This document shows, in pieces, positions 55,738-62,942 of a stretch of 64,000 nt of DNA. The DNA is from Bradyrhizobiaceae bacterium (lineage in GTDB: Bacteria > Pseudomonadota > Alphaproteobacteria > Rhizobiales > Xanthobacteraceae): the NCBI GenBank assembly GCA_020853885.1, contig JADYXZ010000019.1:310001-374000 (forward strand), in the 5' to 3' direction. Position 1 is the stretch's first letter, and the number at the start of each line of letters is the position of its first letter. The notes under the pieces were generated by a model. The model made no database searches. It worked only from the letters and a program-made list of their open reading frames with translations, and was not told the origin of the DNA. Both the position numbers and the translations under genes were made by a program.

Positions 55738-56385
55738 AGTTCGTACGCTACGCCGGGAGGAGCAATGAGGCGGCGTCCTCTGCGAAGTCCCCCGCCGCCG
55801 ATCCGTAGAAGTACGCAGGCGAATCAACTAATAAAAATTATAACAGCTTCGCGACGACGGTCGCTTTCAATTCGTCTTTCCGAATTTGACAAGCAATCAC
55901 ACCGGCTTGTGCGGGAATATCTCCGCAATCCGGGCTTGCCGCGCCGCCCGCGGGCGGCCGGACCCGTCGACTGATCGAAAAAGTCTTCGGTTTTCACCCG
56001 CTCTTTCTTAAAGCCGCCCGCGTTGTGTTTTGCGTGGCGAGGGGGAGCAATCGGGAGTCTCGTGGGATTTCGGAGAGAGCATGTTCCCATTCGCTGCTGC
56101 AGCCAACCCTAGCCGTGTGTTCGATCGGTAAGCGGCGCGGGGCGAATTGCAGTTGCTGCATGTCAAATAGGCGCGCCGCACAAATCGAAGCCATGCAGTC
56201 CGTGCGGGCTGGCGCACGCAGCATTGCGCAGCTTGCAGCCGAAGAAAACTTTATTTCGTGATGCCGCGGCGATGTTCGACTATGGCGCCGCTGTTCAAGA
56301 TTTCGACCTAGGAACGCCTACAAGGTCTGCTGAATTATGCGCACGGGGGCGTTGTCCCGACTCCTGCTAGCAGAGGAGAGAAATC
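55738..56385. other. 648-bp intergenic region without a supported gene
   Basis: Includes an AT-rich patch near 55825-55845 (AATAAAAATTATAACAGC), unusual for this GC-rich DNA. Short frames on both strands (for example 55824-56090 minus) have Arg/Ser-rich shadow-like composition and no good ribosome binding site. A small RNA cannot be excluded. Confidence 0.4.
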
Positions 56386-56811
56386 ATGTGTGACTATAGC
56401 CTGCACGGCGTCGCGTCCCGGCCTGCAAAGGTCGGCGACCGGCTCGTCTCCACGCGATTTCCGACTTCATTCACGCGTGGCTTCGCGCCGGTGGAATCGC
56501 GTGACATCGCAGTCTGCCTCTCACCCGGAACGGAGATCGCGTTCGACCACGAAGTAGAGGTCGACGCCGGCTTCGGCTTCCTGCCGAACAAGAAAGTCGG
56601 CGAGCGGGTTGCGCGCTTCCGCCAGATCAACATGGAGCGCGCCCACCTGCATCATGACGCGCTCGAATTTCCCAACGGGCAGGTCGTGCTGCTGACGCGG
56701 CTGGCCGAAGGCCAGACGGCGACCGTCCTGCAGCTGCCGGCATCGCCGAAGCGTGCGCAAGTGCGCGAAGAGCATCAAGAGCAGCGGACGGCCGAGGATA
56801 CGGCGGCCTGA
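56386..56811 (+). CDS. Conserved hypothetical protein
   Basis: 141 residues from ATG at 56386 with AGGAG nine bases upstream. Starts MCDYSLHGVASRPAKVGDRL, then VSTRFPTSFTRGFAPVESRD, IAVCLSPGTEIAFDHEVEVD, and a QINMERAHLHHDALEFPNGQ segment with three His. I recognise the start pattern MCDYSLH as one common in Bradyrhizobium-type proteins of unknown function. The spacing of Cys, Glu, His-x-x-His suggests a cupin-like or metal-binding beta fold, which is only a guess. Acidic/Gln-rich tail. Confidence 0.75.
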   Translation: MCDYSLHGVASRPAKVGDRLVSTRFPTSFTRGFAPVESRDIAVCLSPGTEIAFDHEVEVDAGFGFLPNKKVGERVARFRQINMERAHLHHDALEFPNGQVVLLTRLAEGQTATVLQLPASPKRAQVREEHQEQRTAEDTAA

Positions 56812-56885
56812 GCGTGACGCATGCGCCGCGGCCCGGGCCCGTGCCACGTGAGCGGGCCCGGGCCGACTTCAGGCCACGTTCCAAT

Positions 56886-57467
56886 TCAATCTTCTTTGAT
56901 CTCTCTGACGATCGCTTCGATCACCCGTGCATCCATCGGTTCGACGCGCGTTGCGAAGGCGGCGGCAAGCCGGCCGTCGCGGCCGACGAGATACTTGTGA
57001 AAATTCCAGCGCGGAACGTCGAGCGGCCGCTCGAGCGCGGCCCAGCGATAGAACGGGTGCGCTTCGGCTCCGAGGATCGCCGTCTTTTCCGCAAGCGAAA
57101 ATGACACACCGTACTGACCGTGCGCCGCGGCGAGGATTTCGCTGGCATTGCCCGGCTCCTGGTTGAAGTCGTTGGACGGCACACCGACGATTGCGAGCTT
57201 GTCGCCGAAGCGCGTCTGCAATCCCTTGAGCCCGGCATATTGCGGGGTGAAACCGCACTGCGATGCGACGTTGACGATGAGGATCGGCTTGCCGGCGAAC
57301 TGCGCGAGCGCGATCGGGTTGCCGTCAATGCCCTTGAAGGTGAAGGCATAAGCCGTCGGCCGGCTGACGGCGGGCGCTTACGGGAAGGCCTTGCCCGTGA
57401 ATGCCGGCGTCGCCGCCGAGGCGGCGATCAGCGCCAGGATTTTCCGCCGATTGAAAAGGGTGCGCAT
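56886..57467 (-). pseudogene. Glutathione peroxidase gene interrupted by an in-frame stop
   Basis: ATG at 57467 encodes a 29-residue export signal (MRTLFNRRKILALIAASAAT then PAFTGKAFP; a twin-arginine-like start). Codon 30 is TAA (57380-57378). The same frame then continues without a further stop through a complete glutathione peroxidase domain: YAFTFKGIDGNPIALAQFAG, the catalytic Cys in NVASQCGFTPQYAGLKGL, VGVPSNDFNQEPGNASEI, and WNFHKYLVGRDG with the catalytic Trp and Asn. After the stop no start codon occurs until TTG at 57221, downstream of the catalytic Cys, so re-initiation would give an inactive protein. One base change (TAA from TAC or TAT, for instance) would restore a full-length periplasmic peroxidase. 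A sequencing error or real recent inactivation are both possible. Confidence 0.75.
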
Positions 57468-57557
57468 CGTTCAAATGTTGCCACTCCCGGCGCCGTGCCG
57501 GGAGGCAAATGTTTGTGACGGGCCCCGGCGGATCCGCCGGGGCCGGGCCGGGCGCGT

Positions 57558-57839
57558 TCAGCGATTTTTGATCGCGCCGATGATCGCGGTCACGATCGCG
57601 CCGGCGATGCCGCCGCCCACGAGCTGGCCGACGACCGCACCGATGTCGAAATTGGTGCCGGCGCCGGCGAGTACGGGAATCAGTGCCTGCAGAATCTGGC
57701 CGCCAACGCCGCCGCCGATCGCTCCGGCGATGGTGTTGCCGGCGCTCCCGAGGCTGAGGTTCTTCAGCGCGGCACCTGCCGCGTTGCCGCCGATTGCACC
57801 GCCGATCACTTGGATAATGAGGTTGACGAGTAGTTCCAT
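57558..57839 (-). CDS. Glycine-zipper small membrane protein
   Basis: 93 residues from ATG at 57839 with GGGAGGG six bases upstream. Sequence MELLVNLIIQVIGGAIGGNA, GGGVGGQILQALIPVLAGAG and FDIGAVVGQLVGGGIAGAIV; Gly at i, i+4 spacing makes tightly packed helices. Related proteins in Bradyrhizobium-like genomes have unknown function. The composition also resembles pore-forming class II bacteriocins, but there is no leader or immunity gene. Only six residues (TNFDIG) interrupt the two hydrophobic blocks. Confidence 0.7.
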   Translation of the reverse strand: MELLVNLIIQVIGGAIGGNAAGAALKNLSLGSAGNTIAGAIGGGVGGQILQALIPVLAGAGTNFDIGAVVGQLVGGGIAGAIVTAIIGAIKNR

Positions 57840-58142
57840 CGAACCCTCCCTGGCCCCCCGAACCGAAGGTGCCGCACCGGGCCGAAGCGCGGCAAGACGG
57901 CCGAATCTCCGGCCCGCTGGTGGCCTAATCGTGGCGGTGCGCATCGCCTTCAACAGGAGGAAATGCCTGCGTTTCGCGCATATCGATTAAATCCGGCAGA
58001 TCGTGCCGACCGCACGGCAACCCTGCGAAGGGCTTGATCTTGGAGGAACCAACGCGCTCCGCGAAGGTTGGGAATGCGCCCTGCGCATTACCCCCGGCAC
58101 CGGAATTGCAACGCACCGGTGGCGGAAGTGGAGACCGTTGCG
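57840..58142. other. 303-bp intergenic region
   Basis: Divergent space between the glycine-zipper gene (minus) and the small membrane protein (plus). Frames here are short with no ribosome binding sites. Nothing else recognised. Confidence 0.35.
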
Positions 58143-58463
58143 ATGCAGATACTGATCCTGGTCGCCGTCCTTGCCGTACCGCCGCTGGTGGGCAGCCTCA
58201 CAGTCGCCAACCTGCCAGGACCGGTCGGCTTCATCATCTCCTTGGCCGCCTCGCTCTACATGCTCCGCGATGCGCTGCACATCTGCATGATGCTGATGCG
58301 CCACTGGCAGCTATTCGGCCGCGACATGTTTCTGATCGAGCAGGGCGGTCGTCATCGCTGGGTCGATGTGTTCGAGCTGCAGTCGATGCAGATGCCGTGC
58401 CGGGTGCGCCGGCAGGAATTCCGGCCGGCTTTCAACCGGCGGCGGGAGGCTCGAAGGAAATAG
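58143..58463 (+). CDS. Hypothetical small membrane protein
   Basis: 106 residues from ATG at 58143 (GGAG 9 bases upstream; a longer frame from 58068 has no support). Two membrane segments: MQILILVAVLAVPPLVGSLT and VGFIISLAASLYMLRDALHI. A Met/His/Cys-rich stretch follows (ICMMLMRHWQLFGRDMF), then a basic tail (VRRQEFRPAFNRRREARRK). The Met and Cys richness could mean metal binding, but there is no known motif. Function unknown. Confidence 0.5.
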   Translation: MQILILVAVLAVPPLVGSLTVANLPGPVGFIISLAASLYMLRDALHICMMLMRHWQLFGRDMFLIEQGGRHRWVDVFELQSMQMPCRVRRQEFRPAFNRRREARRK

Positions 58464-58572
58464 ACCTGGAACGGCCGGCGAAAGAGGGCGGCTCAAAAAC
58501 CGCCTTCAACCAAGCAGCGGGAACCCATCTCGATTGGAAAAACACCTTCGCCATTTTGCAGGCGCCGGTAAT

Positions 58573-58656
58573 TCAGTTCAGGCCGCCCAGCAACCAGATC
58601 AAGATAATGATCGGAATCGGAATCCCGATAAGCCACAACAACAGACCACGTCCCAT
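58573..58656 (-). CDS. 27-residue conserved membrane peptide
   Basis: Too short for most gene finders. ATG at 58656 with GAGGAGAAGG five to ten bases upstream. The peptide starts MGRGLLLWLIGIPIPIIILI and ends WLLGGLN, then TGA at 58573. It is one membrane helix with two Pro. Very similar sequences (MGRGLLLWLIG-IPIPIIIL pattern) occur in many alphaproteobacteria as I recall; function unknown. It stands between two convergent or parallel small genes. Confidence 0.7.
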   Translation of the reverse strand: MGRGLLLWLIGIPIPIIILIWLLGGLN

Positions 58657-58748
58657 CGCCTTCTCCTCGTCTTGAGTAGGCAATGAAACGCGCCAAGGCG
58701 CCGAGCGGTTCCCCGCTCGCTCTTTGTCACCGGCTAAGCCGCGGAGCC

Positions 58749-58982
58749 TCAGTTCTTCTTGGTCGTCTTGGGCGCTTCCTCGTTGGCCATGCATTTCCTG
58801 ATGAAGTCCTGCTCGGCCTTGCCTTTCAGCTTCTGGTCCTGCGCGCCGAACTTGCAGATCTCCATTTTTTCCTTCGCGGAGATGGTCGAGGTTTGCTGGC
58901 CGGCGGCGGGAAGCAGAAGGGCGGCTATTGCCGCGGCCGAAAAAGCGAGTGAAAGGCACAGATGGATGCGGCGCGAACGCAT
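58749..58982 (-). CDS. Small exported PsiF-like protein
   Basis: 77 residues from ATG at 58982 (GGGAG upstream). Signal peptide MRSRRIHLCLSLAFSAAAIA with cleavage after PAAG. Mature part: EKMEICKFGAQDQKLKGKAE then QDFIRKCMANE, a C-x-n-L-K-G-x-x-x-x-x-F-x-x-x-C pattern as in the PsiF repeat family of periplasmic proteins (phosphate-starvation-induced in E. coli). Basic end (KTTKKN). The role of PsiF is unknown. Confidence 0.7.
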   Translation of the reverse strand: MRSRRIHLCLSLAFSAAAIAALLLPAAGQQTSTISAKEKMEICKFGAQDQKLKGKAEQDFIRKCMANEEAPKTTKKN

Positions 58983-59124
58983 GACCGGCTCCCTGAGGAT
59001 TCGTTGTCGGCCCGAGGCTATCATGAAAAAGCGGACGCTGATTTGGCATGCATAAGGCGGCCGGCGTACCGCAACGAAAAAGGGCGGCCAGTTTCCCGGC
59101 CGCCCCGAAAAGAAAAATGATCCC

Positions 59125-59439
59125 TCACATCGGCTTGGGCGCGTCCGGTGCCGCAGCCGGAGCTGCCGGCGCCGCGGCGGCGGCTTCCTCTTCCGCCTTG
59201 GACTTGCGCTTGATGTCCATGCTGTGCGCGCGCTGGTAGCTCTGGATGTCCTTGAACTTGCCGGTCTTGTCGCGGACCGCATAGAGCTTCTTGCCCTTGG
59301 AGCTGTAGAGCACCGTCCGCCGCGCCTTCTTCTTCGACTTCTTGGCCTTCTTCGCCGCCTTTTTCCCCTTCGCCTTCACTTTGGATTTGGCTTTCGCCTT
59401 GGCCTTTTTCGCCTTCGACCGCTTCGCTTTCTTCGCCAT
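59125..59439 (-). CDS. Lysine/alanine-rich histone H1-like protein
   Basis: 104 residues from ATG at 59439 with GGGGAC upstream. Residues 1-45 are almost wholly Lys, Ala and Arg (MAKKAKRSKAKKAKAKAKSK and onward), like bacterial H1-type DNA-condensing proteins. A short conserved-looking part follows (RTVLYSSKGKKLYAVRDKTG, KFKDIQSYQRAHSMDIKRKS). The tail is acidic Glu then Ala/Pro. It should bind nucleic acid; the core with YSSKGKKLYAVRDKTGKF has a beta-hairpin look and is not a known domain to me. Confidence 0.75.
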   Translation of the reverse strand: MAKKAKRSKAKKAKAKAKSKVKAKGKKAAKKAKKSKKKARRTVLYSSKGKKLYAVRDKTGKFKDIQSYQRAHSMDIKRKSKAEEEAAAAAPAAPAAAPDAPKPM

Positions 59440-59541
59440 GCTCGTCCCCTGTTCGGCCCGACGGAGCCGCTGTCTAACTCTATGTGGGCATACTGGCCCC
59501 GGCAATACGCCGCATGGATCTATCCTCCATTGTCGACGGCG

Positions 59542-59733
59542 TCAGGACGCCCGCGCGGCAAGCCCATGGGTCGGGTGACGGGCGTCGCCGCGCCGGTTCT
59601 TCGGCCGCACATAGGTGATCTTGGCGTCCGGCTGCTCTGCCTTGACGCGGAGGGCGGCGATCAGCGCGTCCTCCGCCTCTACATGGATGTGCTCGGACCT
59701 GCCTCTTGCCTTTAGTCCCACGGTGAACTGCAC
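59542..59733 (-). CDS. 63-residue basic protein
   Basis: Starts with GTG at 59733, GGAGG seven bases upstream. Sequence MQFTVGLKARGRSEHIHVEA, EDALIAALRVKAEQPDAKIT and YVRPKNRRGDARHPTHGLAA. Strand-helix-strand pattern: an acidic-helix middle between two basic strands. It lies between the Lys-rich protein and the thermonuclease gene. No known family is assigned; I recall related proteins in Bradyrhizobium with the ITYVR-x-x-N-R-R-G-D ending. Confidence 0.6.
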   Translation of the reverse strand: MQFTVGLKARGRSEHIHVEAEDALIAALRVKAEQPDAKITYVRPKNRRGDARHPTHGLAARAS

Positions 59734-59797
59734 GGTGCTGCCTCCATGGCTCGCCACCCCGGCAAGCCGGCAGCATACATGCGGAAGGCGGGGGCGG

Positions 59798-60418
59798 TCA
59801 GCCGTGCTGTGCGGTGCGTGGATTGGCGCGGCGCCAGTCGGCCGGACGCTCGAATTGGCCGCGCCAGATGCCGTGCCCGCCCGCCCGTGCCGCCGCCTCG
59901 GCTGCCCCATACCCGCCGCCCATGAAGTCGAGGGCATAGCCGGCGCGCACCATGGCCTCGCCGAGGTCGGCGATGTTCCCCGCCGAGCAGCGGGCGAGCG
60001 TCCGGCCATAGCGGTCCCTGCCGTTGGGGACGCATTGCGCCGGCCCGCGGGACAGGAGCCGCTCAAGGTGCGCCCGCGCCTCGCGCCCGCACGCCCAGTC
60101 GCGGCCGCGCTCGTCGCGGCAGGTCTGCCGGTATTCGGGCGCGTCGATGCCGAGGAGGCGGATCTCCTCGCCGCCGCGGCGCAGCGAATCACCGTCGATT
60201 GCCGTGGCGGTCGCCAGTTTCGCGCCGCGGGCGATCCGATTGTCCTGGCGCGATTCGATGGCGCGGTCGGCGGTCGTCGGCCGGTCGGGGAAAAAGTAGC
60301 CGCGCAGGTCGCCCGCCCACCGGTCGTAGGCGGCCATCCCCAGCAGCACGACGCCGAGCGCGAAGACAGGCGCAAGCGGGCCCCGGCCGGCGGAAGCGAA
60401 AGACGTTGCCCATGCCAT
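59798..60418 (-). CDS. Membrane-anchored thermonuclease (SNase-like)
   Basis: 206 residues. N-terminal hydrophobic segment (PLAPVFALGVVLLGMAAYDR), then the staphylococcal-nuclease fold: AIDGDSLRRGGEEIRLLGID and APEYRQTC (catalytic Asp and Arg), GREARAHLERLL, NGRDRYGRTLARC and LGEAMVRAGYALDF. Cuts DNA or RNA with calcium. Four Cys could form disulfides outside the membrane. The C-terminal WRGQFERPADWRRANP ending is typical of the thermonuclease family in Rhizobiales. It probably acts in the periplasm. Confidence 0.88.
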   Translation of the reverse strand: MAWATSFASAGRGPLAPVFALGVVLLGMAAYDRWAGDLRGYFFPDRPTTADRAIESRQDNRIARGAKLATATAIDGDSLRRGGEEIRLLGIDAPEYRQTCRDERGRDWACGREARAHLERLLSRGPAQCVPNGRDRYGRTLARCSAGNIADLGEAMVRAGYALDFMGGGYGAAEAAARAGGHGIWRGQFERPADWRRANPRTAQHG

Positions 60419-60579
60419 GAGGCTAGGGAAGGCGGGTTACCGAAAGCTTGCGCCCGTCATCTACGATTCGTCAGAATTTATTCCTCTCGCCGCCACTTGC
60501 GCGCCGGGCGGAACCTTCGGCGGAACGCCTCGCCGCCGAAAGCGTTTTCTCAACGCCCATCAACAACGAGGATGGAACA

Positions 60580-60900
60580 ATGCGGAAGTTTCTTATCGGT
60601 GCTGCGGCGCTTGCCGCGCTGGCGGCGGCACCCGCAGCGGCAAACGCGCAGGCGGCCACCACGACCGGCGTTGCGGTCGGCGCGGGCACGGGCTTCGCCA
60701 TCGGCGGCCCTCCGGGTGCCGTGATCGGCGGCATCATCGGCGGCTCAGTCGGTGCGGCACACGAGCCGCGCGTCTATGGGTATGACCCGGTCTATGTGGC
60801 GCCGCCGGCGCGTGCGCGCGTGACGACCCGCACCTACGTCTATCCGGGCGAGCGTTATTGCTGGCGTGATGCCTGGAATACGTACTGCGAATATCGCTGA
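60580..60900 (+). CDS. Exported glycine-zipper protein
   Basis: 106 residues from ATG at 60580. Signal peptide [20 protein letters not shown] with cleavage at NAQA. Then a glycine-zipper helix (AVGAGTGFAIGGPPGAVIGG, IIGGSVGAAHEPR) and an aromatic, Cys-containing end (RTYVYPGERYCWRDAWNTYC). Small proteins of this design, sometimes annotated DUF1236-like, are common in Bradyrhizobium. Probably envelope associated. A good terminator follows. Confidence 0.8.
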   Translation: MRKFLIGAAALAALAAAPAAANAQAATTTGVAVGAGTGFAIGGPPGAVIGGIIGGSVGAAHEPRVYGYDPVYVAPPARARVTTRTYVYPGERYCWRDAWNTYCEYR

Positions 60901-60924
60901 CGCGAACGCAGGCAGGAAAGAAGG

Positions 60925-60952
60925 CGAGGCGGCTGAAAGGCCGCCTCGTTTT
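60925..60952 (+). terminator. Rho-independent terminator between convergent genes
   Basis: Perfect 9-bp stem CGAGGCGGC / GCCGCCTCG (60925-60933 and 60940-60948), loop TGAAAG, then TTTT. It serves the plus-strand glycine-zipper gene. Confidence 0.75.
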
Positions 60953-60961
60953 CGTCTGCGG

Positions 60962-61375
60962 TCACGGGCAGCGATGCCGCCGCCCGTCGTAGCCGAGATA
61001 GGTCATGCTGTACGGATCGTAGGATCGGAACCGGCGCATGCAGTAGGCGATCGCCGCATCCACCGGATAGGCCGGGTACGCGCGATAGGGATAGTAAGGA
61101 TAGGACCCGTAGGAATAGCCGTAGTACGGATAGTGATGGCGGTAGTGCGAGGCGATCAAGCCGCCCACGATAAGACCGCCGACGATGCCGGCGGCGACGC
61201 GCGCGCTGCGGCGGCTGCGCACCTGAATTGTCGAGGACAGGTCGTCGGCTTGCGCAACCAGTCCGGAGCCCGCCGCGGCGCCGCTGAGCGGCGTGGCGGA
61301 AACCGGTCCTGCCGCCGACAGCGCAACGGCGGCTGCCAGCGCCGGAGCGAGGAATGCTGATCTGAGAGCTTTCAT
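60962..61375 (-). CDS. BA14K family exported protein
   Basis: 137 residues. Signal peptide MKALRSAFLAPALAAAVALS. One membrane-like helix (VAAGIVGGLIVGGLIASHYR) leads into a Tyr/Pro/His-rich linker (HHYPYYGYSYGSYPYYPYRA). The C-terminal motif AAIAYCMRRFRSYDPYSMTY and LGYDGRRHRCP is the BA14K signature, C-x-R-x-x-S-Y-D-P...Y-x-G-x-D-G. The founding Brucella 14-kDa protein is immunoreactive and lectin-like; the molecular role in other bacteria is not known. Confidence 0.88.
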   Translation of the reverse strand: MKALRSAFLAPALAAAVALSAAGPVSATPLSGAAAGSGLVAQADDLSSTIQVRSRRSARVAAGIVGGLIVGGLIASHYRHHYPYYGYSYGSYPYYPYRAYPAYPVDAAIAYCMRRFRSYDPYSMTYLGYDGRRHRCP

Positions 61376-61515
61376 TGGACACCTCCGATACGGTCGCCCC
61401 GAACCGCGACGAAGAATGCCGGTGCGACCGGCTGAAGCCTTTGATCTGTCTCAAGGACACGAGCGCCGCCCGCGCCGGCCTGAATGGCGCCACGCGGCGG
61501 TGCTAAAGTTCCGCC

Positions 61516-61821
61516 ATGAGCAAGACCGTCGTCCAGCCGCGCACGAAGACGAAGCCGCAGACCGCGCGTCCGCCGCTCTACAAGGTCATCCTGCTGAATG
61601 ACGACTACACGCCGCGCGAGTTCGTGGTGCAGGTGCTGAAGGCGGTGTTCCGCATGAATGCCGACCGCGCCTACGGCGTGATGATGACGGCGCACCGCAG
61701 GGGCGCCTGCGTGATCGCGGTCTATGCGCGCGACGTCGCCGAGACCAAGGCGAAGGAAGCGACCGAGCTCGGCAAGCAGAAGGGCTATCCGCTCTTCTTC
61801 ACGACCGAGCCGGAGGAGTAG
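61516..61821 (+). CDS. clpS: ATP-dependent Clp protease adaptor
   Basis: 101 residues. ClpS core: RPPLYKVILLNDDYTPREFV, VQVLKAVFRMNADRAYGVMM, TAHRRGACVIAVYARDVAET, with the N-degron pocket Asn-Asp-Asp of LNDDYT. Basic N-terminal tail (about 22 residues) contacts ClpA. It delivers N-end-rule substrates to ClpAP. Normally followed by clpA; here the next gene is folD after a repeat, so clpA is elsewhere or this is a second clpS (many alphaproteobacteria have two). Confidence 0.95.
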   Translation: MSKTVVQPRTKTKPQTARPPLYKVILLNDDYTPREFVVQVLKAVFRMNADRAYGVMMTAHRRGACVIAVYARDVAETKAKEATELGKQKGYPLFFTTEPEE

Positions 61822-61835
61822 CAATTCTCTCTATT

Positions 61836-61927
61836 CCGCTCATTCCCGCGTAAGCGGGAATCCAGAGCCACAAACTGGAGTCTCGCGGTTTGGCCCCTGG
61901 GTCCCCGCTTTCGCGGGGACGAACGGA
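61836..61927. repeat. Double-hairpin repeat, ATTCCCGCGAAAGCGGGAAT family, copy 3
   Basis: Hairpin ATTCCCGC GTAA GCGGGAAT, then TCCCCGC TTTC GCGGGGA, ending GAACGG. It follows clpS by 14 bases and may act as a transcript end. Confidence 0.75.
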
Positions 61928-62061
61928 AGGGGAAAGCCCGTAGTGAGCAAAGGGGCGGTGGGCAACCGCCCGCCGTGCGCACAAACCGCGGCGTTTGACC
62001 ACGCGCCGCCGGCAAAGTAGCCCGTTATCAGTATCGCCCTCCAAAGGACAGCAGACTTCGA

Positions 62062-62919
62062 ATGACAGCGAAAATCATCGACGGCGTCGCCGCGGCCGCA
62101 GAAATCCGCCAGGAGCTCAAGGCGCGCGTCGCCGGACTCGCCAAGCGCAATATCGTGCCCGGCCTTGCCGTGATCCAGGTGGGGGACAACCCGGCCTCCA
62201 AGGTCTATGTGCGCAACAAGATCCGCGCCTGCGCCGACGTGGGCATCCGCTCCTGGAAATACGAGTTTCCGGCGGACGCGGCCCCGGCCGAGGTGCTGAA
62301 GCTGATCGCCGAGCTCAACGCGCGGCCCGACACCCACGGCATCCTCGTGCAGCTCCCGCTGCCGCCGCAATTCGCGATCGCCGAAATCCTGCAGACGATC
62401 TCCCCCGAGAAGGACGTCGACGGCTTCCACCTCTACAACGTCGGCGGCCTCGTCATCGGCCAGACGGTGTTCCCGCCCTGCACGCCCTATGGCGTGGTCA
62501 AGCTGCTCGAGCGTGAGAACATCGAGATCGAAGGCAAGAACGTCGTCGTCGTCGGCGCGAGCAACATCGTCGGCAAGCCGATGGCGCTCATGCTCATGCA
62601 GAAGGACGCGACGGTCGCCATCTGCCACATCAAGACGCGCGACCTCGCGCAGTTCACGATCCTCGCCGACATCCTCATCGTCGCCGCCGGCAAGCCGAAC
62701 CTGATCGTGCCGCAGATGGTGCGCCAGGGCGCGGTGGTCATCGACATCGGCATCAACCGGCTGCCCGACGGCCGCCTCGTCGGCGACACCGACTTCGAAG
62801 GGCTCTTGGAGAAGGCGTCCTACATCACGCCGGTGCCCGGCGGCGTCGGGCCGATGACCGTGACCATGCTGCTCGCGAACACGGTGGCCTCGGCGGAGAG
62901 GGTAGCGCAGGCAGGATAA
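62062..62919 (+). CDS. folD: Methylenetetrahydrofolate dehydrogenase/cyclohydrolase
   Basis: 285 residues. Catalytic Tyr and Lys in SKVYVRNKIRACADVGIRSW, the substrate loop HGILVQLPLPPQF, the ISPEKDVDGFHLYNVGGLVI motif, the NADP site VVVVGASNIVGKPMALMLMQ, and C-terminal TPVPGGVGPMTVTMLLANT. It converts methylene-THF to 10-formyl-THF, the donor used by PurN here. Separate gene, not in an operon. Confidence 0.97.
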   Translation: MTAKIIDGVAAAAEIRQELKARVAGLAKRNIVPGLAVIQVGDNPASKVYVRNKIRACADVGIRSWKYEFPADAAPAEVLKLIAELNARPDTHGILVQLPLPPQFAIAEILQTISPEKDVDGFHLYNVGGLVIGQTVFPPCTPYGVVKLLERENIEIEGKNVVVVGASNIVGKPMALMLMQKDATVAICHIKTRDLAQFTILADILIVAAGKPNLIVPQMVRQGAVVIDIGINRLPDGRLVGDTDFEGLLEKASYITPVPGGVGPMTVTMLLANTVASAERVAQAG

Positions 62920-62942
62920 GCAGGGCACGATTGCGCGCACGA

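Noticed and set aside
55738..56385. A tRNA or small stable RNA in the 648-bp gap
   Set aside because: No cloverleaf, TTCRANY T-arm or CCA end was found on either strand by reading; an unstructured small RNA cannot be tested by eye.
57378..57380. Stop codon in the glutathione peroxidase gene as a selenocysteine codon
   Set aside because: The codon is TAA rather than TGA, it lies in the signal/mature junction and not at the catalytic position, and the catalytic residue is an ordinary Cys (TGC).
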